This document shows positions 21,999 through 32,662 of a stretch of DNA of 64,000 nt, in pieces (within the stretch, counting starts at the first letter, position 1; each line of letters opens with the position of its first letter). The notes beneath the pieces are model-generated. The model had not been told where the DNA came from. It was given only the letters and a program-made list of their open reading frames with translations, and did not search any database. The stretch is from Dryas octopetala (lineage: Eukaryota; Streptophyta; Magnoliopsida; Rosales; Rosaceae): positions 1,924,501 through 1,988,500 of the forward strand of contig OY992840.1 of assembly GCA_963921425.1 (NCBI GenBank). The letters are read 5' to 3'. The position numbers and the translations under genes were made by a program.

Positions 21999-24490
21999 TG
22001 TTGAATGTTTTCTTAGAACAAAATAAACATCTATTTCATTCCAAGTATACTCGCAAGTGCACGAATCGCATCAGTAGCAAAGCGTACAAGCACGAGGTCG
22101 ATCCCACAGGAAATGGTTAATACACAACAAATCAATTCAATTAATCAATAGAATAACTAAATGGGGGGTTTTAAGAGATGAAAACACACGCACACATCAC
22201 CACACGCACATACCCTTTATTCTATCTTGCAATGTTAAGTTTTCAGTTCAAATCAGATAAGCATGCAATAACCATCCAAGGCTAATGACAGTTAATTTGA
22301 ACACAACATATTAAAGTTTGACTGCTAAAAAGGTTTGGCTAGTTACTTTCTCGCAATTGTTCTTCTAATGCATAAACTAAGAGCTTCTTGGGCCTTCCTT
22401 AGCCAGTTAACCTACATGTTCCCTAGTTCAAGCTAAGGCAGCTGTTACCCATGCAGGAGTCATTAAGTTTTATGAGAACGTCAAACATGCACAACATATA
22501 AGCTTTGACTATTTCCTTATAGAGGTCGCCCAACCCCACTGCCAAGAATAATTCCTTATTCCCTTGTTACTTGTGGTTTAGTGTCTTTGACTATTTCACA
22601 GCTAAACCTAACAAATAAACTAGATGCAATTACCCTAAGGTGGCCAGTCAAAGGATGCAAACAACTAGTGACGGGTTCTAATAGATAGTGGAAATTTAAT
22701 ACGTGCAAACATCAAACTAACAGACCAAGAGACGGATAAACGATTTGTTAAAGCATGCAAATCCAATAATCAACCTACAACTAACATGCAAGATAGAATA
22801 AATAAACCTACATAATTAAAATAGAAAAGAAAATCTGAATAACATAAATAAATTTCCAATCCATGTTGGAAAGCAAACTAATTAAACAAAACAATTAAAA
22901 ACTAGAATCAAACAAAAGAAATAAGAATTCCAAAACAAAAATAAAAGAACATCCCTAGAGAGTGGCAGCGGCGGCGGCACAAGGTGGCAGCAGCGGCGGC
23001 ACAAGGTGGCAGCGGCGGCACTAGGTGGCAGCAGCGGCACAAGGTGGCAGCGGCTTGACACCTTCCTCCTCCTTCGGTTCAGCAGAAAAATAAAGAGGGA
23101 GAGATGATGGTGGCTATGGCAAGGGAAGAGAAATAATGGGGGCTGCTAGGGTTCCTAGGCTGCGTGAGAAAAGAAAGAGAAAGAAAGGAGGCTAGGGTAT
23201 TGGCGGCTACAAAAGAGAGAGAGAGAACAGCTAGGGTTTCTGAAATTTCAGAGAGGAGCCCCCTCTCTTTGAGCTATAAAGATATATTTATAGAGGAGAG
23301 TGGGGCTAAGATTTCTCTTTCTCTTCAATGTGGGATAAGTGCATTCCTTGCACACCAAGACTTATAATTTTCATCCAAGCATGGGCCTTGGGCTGATTTG
23401 GGCTCTTTTTGGGCGTAACTCCCTTTTCAGCTCGCGGAACTGCTGCGCTACCTCCACTAAAATGACCATATCTTGAGCTAGAAAACTCGGAATCGAAATC
23501 CGTAAAATTCCCTGCGAAGCTAACATCCGTATCTTTCCAACCATATATGGCATGCTACCTGATTCGTTTTGGAGAATTACAGAATTGTTGTCGAAATTGG
23601 TGCTCTATTTTCTAGGGTTTTGACTTCTTTTGCAGCTAGGATTCCTTGGGCTTTCTCTTTGTAGGCGTGATGGGCTAGGGTTTCCTTTAAAAGAACATGG
23701 GCTGGCTGCAACAAGCAAGTGGCGTGATGGACTTTAGGGATGCATGGCTTGCATGGCTTGGGCTCTACAATTGGCGCATGACTTGCATGACATGCGCATG
23801 CATGCATGGGCTGCCACCTCACCATTCTTGTGGATTTCGACTTCACCTAGGCCCAAAGCCCAATTGACTTCATGACATGATATGGTTGACCCTTGACCAT
23901 TGACTTTGACTTCCAATTTTACCCCTCTCTCCTTCTTGGATTCGAATTCATTTCTTCCATCTGATTCCATGGATGTCCACCACCTTCTAGAAGCTTCTGG
24001 AACCTTGACTTGATTGAGTTGACTTTCACCAACCTTTCCTAGTCCAACTAGGATTTCTTGTAAATGAAGATTCCTTATCCATTTTGACTTCTCGTAATTA
24101 CCATATTGCCCCTGGAGTCTCCTAGTGTCATTAGGACTCCTTCCCCTAGTAGGGTTAGGTTTCCTAGTTCAACCAGGAATTCCTGTTCCAATCAGGATTT
24201 CTCATTTCTGGCTCGACAATGATGGTTCTGGACTTGATGTTTCCTAGTGTGACTAGGAATCCTCATTTGACTAGGATTTCAGTTCTTTTCCTGGTTCGAC
24301 CAGGAATTGACCCATTTTCCTAGTTTGACCAGGAAATGTCCCAAAACGGCTCCATTTGCTCATATTTCCTATTTATGCTTCATTCGACCTAAAAACATAA
24401 AAACAAGACAACAGACACAAAAAGATCGAGTTCTAACACTCTAGGTTAGGGAGTTAGTATCATAAAATAGCGTAAAATGAACACTCATCA
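21999..24490 (-). repeat. 5' LTR of element A
   Basis: 2492 bp, same ends and same internal motifs as the copy at 17278-19769, offset by 4721 bases. Confidence 0.92.
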
Positions 24491-24495
24491 AAAAT

Positions 24496-25326
24496 AAGAA
24501 ACTAATTTCCTTTCAAACTTCCAACAATAAAACTTATTTGAAATCCAACATTTAATGCCAATGATCAAATCCCAAGATAAAATTCCCAAAGTATTTAGTG
24601 TGAAATGATTGATGAAATTTTCATGAATTCTTTAGAAAACCAAAAGCCTATTCAAACTTCTATTTCACAATTAAAATTTATATAAATAGAATAAATCACG
24701 AATTTCGTAAATCATTTAAAGAGACAAGAGTCCACTCACAGTGAGAAAATCTAATGTCGATCCTCCGCCGGATCGTCGCGAACTCCGATCGTCGCGAACC
24801 CAGAGGCTGGCCAGAGGTGGCCGGTGATGGTGAGTGGGGTGGCTGGGGCTGGTGGGCGCAGGGGAGAGGGTGCGGGAGAGAGGAAAACCGAGAGTGAGAA
24901 AGAGAGAGAGTGCGGGGGTGCTAAATAGAAAGGGAGAGAAGGTTCTAGAGAGAGAGAGAAAGTTCAATAAAAAAAATCAGATTTTTAAACCCAATTTGTC
25001 ATTTTACGAAATTGCCCCTCGCTTCAAACGCCCATATCTTCCAATCTGTAACTCGGATCGAAGCGTGCTACGTGTCTATGAACTCGGGGGATCGAAACCT
25101 ATCTAACGGACCCAAGGTCAAAGTCGAAAACCCATTTATTTTAAAAGTCAACTTTTGGTCAAGCTTAAATTAAAACAAAAATAAATATTTAAATCAAAAC
25201 CCTTTTTATTTTCCAAATAAATATCATAATCTTTAAAATGCAATTCCACACCTTAAAAAAATCTCTTAAAAACATAGTTAAATAAAAATTTAAATTTCTA
25301 GTGAAAATTTGGGTCGGGTCGTTACA
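24496..25326 (-). repeat. Left LTR of element B, second segment
   Basis: The remainder of B's 3' LTR after element A. It ends GGGTCGGGTCGTTACA. It includes a GA tract (about 24890-24960). It matches 27090-28227 of the right LTR but is shorter. Confidence 0.85.
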
Positions 25327-25342
25327 ACCTTCCCCCCTTACA
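25327..25342 (-). other. Polypurine tract of element B
   Basis: 'accttcccccctta' on the plus strand just outside the LTR. The 'tttcgtcctcgaaattta' phrase follows, as in D and G. Confidence 0.8.
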
Positions 25343-25751
25343 AAAATTTCGTCCTCGAAATTTAGTAGAAAACCTTAATTTAAGTGAATTGTTGTTGTAA
25401 AATTCTTATCGCCCATCAAGTCAAACCTCCTTTCAACAACCATAAGTTGAAATATGCTTGAATTTGACATTTCCTTCCGTTTGAGGAAACCAAAAACATT
25501 TAAACTAAAAAGATCACTCCACAACGAACCTAAATAAATTAAGTACGCCTCAAAAATAATAACTTAAAAATGTGATAGAACACCAAACCCTAGATAAAGT
25601 TTTAAGGGATAAAACCATTACGAAATAAATCCATTTTAAAACCTTAAAATCATTTGAAAACCACTCTAACCCACCAATCGAGAAAGTTTATCTCTTATCG
25701 ACATTCAAAACGATAATACGTTATACGCAAAAGTGTGTGTGTGTCCAAAGT

Positions 25752-26489
25752 CTATAAAAATATTGCATTATGCCCAAAGATGGAAAACGTACCCATGATG
25801 ACATCCGGTGAAGCCAAAGGGTCCTGCTGCGTCATGGCGAAAACTCTGCCCTGGGCTCTAGGGCGTCCTGGCTGGCCCCTCTGTTGTCCTCCACCTCTAC
25901 TGCCATGGCTGGACTGGGCACCACTACTAGACGTAGCACCCGCAATCTCCACTGCTCTCTGTCCTTGACTTTGGGCCCTTGAAGTCTGTCCCTGATGGGG
26001 GGCCGATCCCGATGATCCTCCATCACCCGATTGTAGCATCGGGCACTCCCTCATAAAATGGCCTGTCTGTCCACAATGATAACACCCAGGGCTGCCCGCA
26101 TGACACATCCCATCGTGATATCTGCCACAAGAACTACACAGAGGACGACCTGTCCCACGAATCCGACTACCCTGAGATCCACTCAATCGTGCTGTGCTAC
26201 GAGCTGAGCTACCCGCTGACTGATAACCGGAACTATGACTGTGTCCAGAACCTCGGCTTCCTCCTGAGTCATGTCTAACACCTCTAAAACCACCACTACC
26301 TGAAGAACTTGAACTGAAACTGCCTCTCTTGGATGGTCCTTGACTAGGGCCACTCATCGAGGTACTCTGAAAATGACGACGCCTCGCCTCGCCTTTACTC
26401 CGATCAGATAAAGACCTTTCGACCCTTATAGCAGCATCCCTCAAAGAACTAAAAGTAGAGTGGTTAGCTGCTGTAACCACCGTGCTCAC
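25752..26489 (-). mobile_element. Gag-protease fragment of element B
   Basis: The minus-strand frame encodes a Ser/Gly/Gln-rich stretch, then a retroviral-type zinc knuckle CYHCGQTGHFMRECP (CX2CX4HX4C), then a Gln-rich linker and the start of a protease-like region (PDVIMGTFSIFGHNA). This order, nucleocapsid then protease, is that of Ty3 chromovirus elements of the Tekay/Del group. It is a fossil piece of the element, not a host gene, though host CCHC proteins can look alike. Confidence 0.85.
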
Positions 26490-28227
26490 TTAAAATCCAT
26501 ACTCAAACTCTGAAAATACCAATTTCATTTTCCACCATGCTATATACCCTGAATAATCCTGGCCATACACCTGCGCGGAATTCCTGCATCGCACAGGCAG
26601 GCAATATCCTGGCCATACACACGCGTGGAGTAAATCCAACACGTGCAGGCAATATCCTGGCCATACACACGCGTGGAGTGAATCCAACACGTGCAGGCAA
26701 TATCCTGGCCATACACACGTGTGAATAAATCAGCACGTGCAGGCAATCCTGGTCATACGTGCACGCAGAGCAGCCCCCAAAGGGCGAAGCATCCCGACAC
26801 ACGGCCCAAAGCCTATATGTGTGCCGTGATGGGTCCCAAAGACCTATGTATCTGAAAATCTGAAGGGTACTGCAAAGGGTGGTTTGAAAACCATTTTTCC
26901 ATAATCAAATCATGTTTTTCTCACGGATAGAAAATATCTTTATCGTTCCCAAAAACTTTAAATCCTCAATCCACAATGCATAAGCAAAACTAGTAAAATA
27001 GTCCTTAATAAATCTTATTCAAAACACATAAAACCAATCAAATATTTGACCATAGGCTAAAATATGAAATAGTCCATATGTATAAAAATAAGAAACTAAT
27101 TTCCTTTCAAACTTCCAACAATAAAACTTATTTGAAATCCAACATTTAATGCCAATGATCAAATCCCAAGATAAAATTCCCAAAATATTTAGTGTGAAAT
27201 GATTGATGAAATTTTCATGAATTCTTTAGAAAACCAAAAGCCTATTCAAACTTCTATTTCACAATTAAAATTTATATAAATAGAATAAATCACGAATTTC
27301 GTAAATCATTTAAAGAGACAAGAGTCCACTCACAGTGAGAAAATCTAATGTCGATCCTCCGCCGGATCGTCGCGAACCCCGATCGTGTCGCCAAGAATCT
27401 CGAAGACTTGAGGTGAAATTGACTGAAAATGGAGGGAAAAGTCGACGGCCCTGTGTGGCCTTTTCGAGCAGCACCGACGCGCAAGGGGGGGCTGGGCTAA
27501 CTGGAGGAGGAGCTGGCGAGCTGGCCGGCGTTGGGGGAGGCTCGCCGGTGGCCTGGACTGGTCGGGAAATGGCCGGAATTGACCGGGCTGGGCTGGGCTA
27601 GGCTGAGCTGGTCGCGCACAGAGAAAAGGGGGAGAGAGAGAACTCGGGGAGAGAGGAGGCAGGAGGGGTGGTCGGCGCCTGGGGGAAGCTCGCCGGAGCC
27701 AAAGGCTGGCCAGAGGTGGCCGGTGATGGTGAGTGGGGTGGCTGGGGCTGGTGGGCGCAGGGGAGAGGGTGCGGGAGAGAGGAAAACCGAGAGTGAGAGA
27801 GAGAGAGAGTGCGGGGGTGATAAATAGAAAGGGAGAGAAGGTTCTAGAGAGAGAGAGAGAAAGTTCAATAAAAAAAATCAGATTTTTAAACCCAATTTGT
27901 CATTTTACGAAATTGCCCCTCGCTTCAAACGCCCATATCTTCCAATCTGTAACTCGGATCGAAGCGTGCTACGTGTCTATGAACTCGGGGGATCGAAACC
28001 TATCTAACGGACCCAAGGTCAAAGTCGAAAACCCATTTATTTTAAAAGTCAACTTTTGGTCAAGCTTAAATTAAAACAAAAATAAATATTTAAATCAAAA
28101 CCCTTTTTATTTTCCAAATAAATCTCATAATCTTTAAAATGCAATTCCACACCTTAAAAAAATCTCTTAAAAACATAGTTAAATAAAAATTTAAATTTCT
28201 AGTGAAAATTTGGGTCGGGTCGTTACA
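26490..28227 (-). repeat. Right LTR of element B (5' LTR, partial)
   Basis: Matches the left LTR from 16622 on. It keeps the sequence 'tgtataaaaataagaaac' (27079-27096), which is the unoccupied version of the site where A inserted in the other LTR. It has GA tracts at about 27796-27862. The outer end CGTTACA is followed by CCCGA. Confidence 0.85.
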
Positions 28228-28232
28228 CCCGA

Positions 28233-31200
28233 GCACTAGCATAATTGTCTATCTTACCTTGTACATGCATAAATACCACAATTTTGTGTTTTTTCGTCTT
28301 CGTCAACTGATTTGACATGGAACTGAAATGCATTCATGATGTACCCTTTCCACCGCCCCACCCTGGGGCATGGACCACTTGCTAGTGTTCACATATCCTC
28401 GTGAATGCCGCCACCATCATTATGTAATTGCTCAGCAATCTACACATAAGTGGCATAGAAAAAGTTGTCAAGATAATTTTTTTTAAAAAAAATATTATGC
28501 ATTAATAATTTAATATTATAAGCATTAGTACTCACATGTTTGCGAAACCACTCTGGAAATGACATGTGAGCCCATCGTTGAGATTCCATTACACGTCCAC
28601 GTCGCTCTCCCTTAGGCATAGAATTGTCTTCATGTATGTTGAAAAGGCAAATATGTGAAATTTATCCCCAAATGTTAAGAATTAATAAAATTGTTAGTAT
28701 TATTACCTTATGTACGGTTTGACTTGATTACAAATTGAACAAGACACATCGATGGGCTCTCTCTAATTCTTCATGACCAATTTGAACTTTATTTATCGTC
28801 CCAAGTGAATGTTCTGTTTTTTAAAATATTTCAAATCCTATACGCGTCCCTGCAACTTCATCTATATTTCGACCAGGTATGTTTCGACGAGTAATGGTAT
28901 CATCCCCGAAGTACAATTCACAAAATGATAGGCAATCTTCCACAATATATCCTTCAACAATAGAAGCTTCTGGATGTGATTTATTCCTCACGTACTTTTG
29001 AAGAGTTTGCAAATACCTGAATGAACAACAATAAAGTGACATTCGGGAAATATATATATATGAATTAACATATAGACTAACCTCTCAATTGAATACATCC
29101 ACCTATAATGCACAGGACCGGCGAGCGCCGCCTCGTCGGCTAGATGAATTGATAAGTGAACTATTATGTCAAAAAAGACATAGGGCATTAACTTTTCCAA
29201 TTGGCATAATACTAGTGCAATGTGACTGGACAATGATTGAAAGAGATCATTTGTACCTACTTTGGTACATAAGTTTTGAAAAAGGAGCTCAACTCTAACA
29301 AAACTCGCACAATATTTTGTGGTAGGCCTATACGTCTAATAGCAATAGGGAGCAAATATTTCATAATTATGTGGCAATCATGACTCTTAAGTCCCACGAG
29401 TTTCCTCTCACTAACACGAACACACCTTGCGACATTTGACGAAAAGCCATCTGGTAAATGAACAGAAGCGAGTATATTACAAATGAGTGTCTTTTCTTGA
29501 TTTGATAGTGTGAAAGCCAATGGGGAGAGTACAGTACAATTCCCAACTACTTGAGGATGCAAATTGGACTTTATATTTAATTCCATCAAGTTCATTCGGG
29601 CCGCTAAGGAATCTTTGTTCTTGCCATCAATAGCCAATAATGTCTCCACCATACTATCAGTGACATTCTTCTCAATATGCATAACATCGAGATTTTGTCG
29701 CAAACGTAGATCTTTCCAATAAGGTAAATCATAAAAAATACTTTTTTTTCTTCCAATTGGCATTATAATTAGGCTGACCTGGTCGGTTTTGTTTCTCCTT
29801 CCTTTTATTACCCTTTTTCCGAATTGAAATGTAAGCCCACGCAAAGATGCCAAACACTCTTCCCCTGTCATAGGAATTGGTCGCAGTCGTATTTCAACTT
29901 TTCCATCAAATAATCGAGTGAAGCGACGAAACTTATGTTCAATTGGAAGCCATCGACGATGACCAAGATAACATTCCTTCTTATCATGAGTAAGCCTTAC
30001 CCTATCTGTGTCATATGCGCATGTTGGGCATGCTTTCTTGCCTTTAGTGCTCCACCTAGATATCATGGCATAAGCTACAAAGTCATTTATGGTCCATAAA
30101 ACTGCTGCACGCATCAAGAGTGTTTCTTTTCTGAATGCACCATATGTGGGTATCCCTTCATCTCATAAAGTTTTCAACTCATCGACTAATGGCTGAAGAA
30201 AGACGTCTATATCGTTCCTTGGTGATGTAGGGCTTGGTATTACCAAAGACAACATCGTATATGGTTGTTTCATACAAAGTCATGGAGGAAGATTGTAAAC
30301 AGCTAAAACAATTAGCCAGGTACTATGGGACATACTCATTATTTCAAAATGATTGAAGCCATCACTAGCCAAACCGAGACGAACATTTCTAAATTCACCA
30401 TAAAAATCAGGGAAGTCGTTATCAAGTGTTCTCCATGAAGTGGAATTTGTTGGGTGTCTAAGAACCCCATCTTGTGGTTAGCTGTCGGCTGTCGGCATGT
30501 CATGTCATTAACTTAGCAGTATGTCGGGACATGTAAAGGCGTTGAAGTCTTGGACTTAACAGAAAGTACCGCAACACTTTGTTTGGAATTCTCTTTTTCA
30601 AATCACTAGACTCTGAAGCATCATTAGCACTTTTCTTGAATCGACTATTGCCACACACAATACATAATGTAGCGGTCTTATGCTCTTTCCAATATAACAT
30701 ATAGCCATTTTCACATGCATCAATTTTTTCATAAGTTAACCCTAAGTCAGTAATAAGTTTTTTGGTGTTTTAAAAACTCGAAGGCAAGTTTACACCTTTA
30801 GGAAACCAACATTTTAGTAAATCCAAGAGCTTGGTAAAAAAGATATCGGTCCATTTATACATACACTTAATTTGATACAACCTTATTAAGAATGAAAGTT
30901 TTGTCCCCCCACAACCAGGGTACAATTCTACTTCAGCATTAGCCACTAAACGCATAAATTGTTCAACAGAAGGGGCCGGTCCTCGTGGATACTCATGGTC
31001 ATCTTCGATATAATCAGTATTACCGAACTCATGCATGGCAAAAGCATCTTCTAATAGTGCTGTCATATTAGACAAATCATTAAATACAGGATTGACTATG
31101 CGGGGGGGGGGGGGGGGGGTTATGCAATTCTTCCCCATGAAATTTCCACGGTGCTTTAGCATACTTTGTATCCATGCCTTTGAATATTAGGTGGTCTTCA

Positions 31201-31320
31201 ATAATAGCTGGTGGCTTCCAAAACCGATTCCCATATAGTTTACATGGACATTTAATATTTTCCTAAAACCTAGATACTTCCATAGCATGACTAATAAAGG
31301 ATCAAAGACCCTTGTTGAAT
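28233..31320 (-). pseudogene. CACTA transposase gene (tnp2 type), broken
   Basis: Pieces in order along the minus strand: a transposase-associated N-terminal motif (IKCPCKLYGNRFW, about 31200-31280); the region ELYPGCGGTKLSFLIRLYQIK (30770-31162); YMLYWKEHKTA (about 30680-30700); the tnp2 core with VAYAMISRWSTKGKKACP and NLDVMHIEKNV (29257-30117); DUF4218 with LKSHDCHIIMKYLLP, FFDIIVHLSIHLADEA and KYVRNKSHPEASIVEGYIVEDC (28821-29400); and the start of DUF4216 (28233-28370). In active elements this is one spliced gene for a DDE-type transposase that cuts the element out of DNA. Here there are frame changes and stops between the pieces, for instance between 30700 and 30770 and between 30117 and 30500, and the gene is split by element B. 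The longest intact piece is 286 residues. Confidence 0.85.
31102..31119. repeat. Run of 18 G
   Basis: A pure G homopolymer inside the transposase remnant, giving a polyproline run on the minus strand. Its length is likely unstable in copying or in sequencing. Confidence 0.85.
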
Positions 31321-32124
31321 TTTGCACTCATATTGTGAGACCCCAGAATTTACCGTATTTTAATTTTTTCGATTTGTTTCATTAGAATTTGGTTTTATTC
31401 TTTGAGTTGACAAATTTTTCTGAAGTCCAAGTGACTAAGGTTAGACCTTGGTGGCGTAGAGCTCGTTTTCCTAAGATTAACGACGTTTGGTTCGTCGAAA
31501 TCAGAGTTCGGACGAAGGAGTTATGAATTTTCAAAGTTGGATAATTGATTTAGATTATTATTTGATTTTTCAAAATTTTATTTGGAAAAGTTGGATTTTT
31601 CACAAAAATTTTGAACGTCAAAATAATTTTTTGAGGCCATAGATAATTAGTACTTCACCTCACGAGTCCGTAGGAATTTTCAGGAGATTTTTCAAAGCTT
31701 GGATGTATTTGTGGTGAATTTTTGAAGAGAAAATAGAAAAAAATTGGAAAAGAAAAAATGGCACACGTGGACGCTAACTGGGACTGCTAGCACCACGTGG
31801 CACGCGCTGGTTGGCTGGATGCACGGAAGCAGCGTGGCCTGCGTCACACTGAATCCCTCGCGCTTGTTTTAATCGTGACTGTCCACCTTCATTAAACCCA
31901 ATCAATCCTGGCCGTCCATCCATAAACCGGAAAAAAAATAAATAAATAAAAATATAAAAAGGTGCGATTCGCCAGATCAGCCTGCCCGTTTTCTCTTTGA
32001 AAACGGATCTGTTCATGGGTTTTTTTGATCCGGTTCGCCTCCAACTCTCTATTTCTCTTGTTTTGGCTTATTTGTAAATGGGAACTTGTCCCATATTGAA
32101 GAAATAGAAGAACTTCCCACTCCC

Positions 32125-32170
32125 TCAAGCCTATAAATAGAAGACCACTCCCTCCATTTCTCTTCACATC
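32125..32170 (+). promoter_or_regulatory. TATA box in LTR F
   Basis: CCTATAAATAGAAGACC at about 32131-32147, followed by CT-rich sequence. This is a textbook plant LTR core promoter on the plus strand. Confidence 0.6.
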
Positions 32171-32662
32171 TAAAGCCTTGTGACATTTCCAAAGCTTTCT
32201 GAAGACAAACCACTTATTGGGAGTCTCTCAAGTTTAAATTATTTGTTTGGGTTGTTTTCTTAGGTGCCCTTAAGGATTTTGCACTTGGGAATATCTCAAG
32301 CAAATAATTTTGGCAATTTGTGGTGAAACTCTGCCAAATTTTCTATTCGCCTTGGTAAGCTCTTTGAGTACGACTCTTGAGCTCAGTTAAATTATTTTAT
32401 TTTGAGATTAATTACTTACTAGGCTTTAATTTTTGTTTTAGTAATTCTATTTGTGGAGAATAAGCGAAGGATGTCTACAATCAGGTATTTAATCTCTGCT
32501 TTCTCTTTAAGGTTTTATTCATGATTAATTAGTTAAGTTGGATTTATTAGATTAATTAATCACGTCTAAAGTTAGATTTACTTACATAATTAGTTGATTA
32601 AAGTTGGATTAATTATAATCAATTAATTATGTAAATCAAATTAGATTATAGAATTGCTATTA

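Larger units (their letters stand above)
17278..24490 (-). mobile_element. Non-autonomous LTR element A (LARD-like, looks whole)
   Basis: A 7213-bp minus-strand element with two 2492-bp LTRs (17278-19769 and 21999-24490) and a 2.2-kb internal region. It is flanked by the 5-bp duplication AAAAT (17273-17277 and 24491-24495). The primer-binding site (21975-21992) pairs with 18 bases of the 3' end of tRNA-Asp, the primer typical of the Athila/Tat branch of plant Ty3 elements. A polypurine tract AAGTTTGGGGGTG lies at the other end. The internal region has no gag-pol frame, so it must have moved with enzymes from another element. I counted about 11 differences between the LTRs (about 0.4-0.5%), which suggests an insertion a few hundred thousand years old. 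As a non-coding element it looks structurally complete. Confidence 0.92.
15957..28227 (-). mobile_element. LTR element B (Ty3, Tekay/Del-like), interrupted by element A
   Basis: A minus-strand Ty3 element inserted in the CACTA. It is flanked by the 5-bp duplication CCCGA (15952-15956 and 28228-28232). Outer ends are TGACAGGACCGCCCC on the left and GGTCGTTACA on the right. Parts: left LTR 15957-25326 (split by element A), polypurine tract 25327-25342, internal remnant 25343-26489 with a gag-protease piece, right LTR 26490-28227 (partial). Most of pol is absent. The element is a broken fossil with at least two large losses. The LTRs are still close to each other by eye, so it is fairly young. 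Confidence 0.85.
28233..31333 (-). mobile_element. CACTA (En/Spm) transposon, transposase part
   Basis: The remainder of the minus-strand CACTA element after the B insertion. It holds, from right to left, the transposase N-terminal region, the tnp2 domain, DUF4218 and the beginning of DUF4216. LTR F begins at 31334 and cuts the N-terminal end. The right terminal inverted repeat was not found. Confidence 0.85.

Noticed and set aside
25735-25968. A plus frame of 77 residues
   Set aside because: Antisense to the gag-protease piece of element B.
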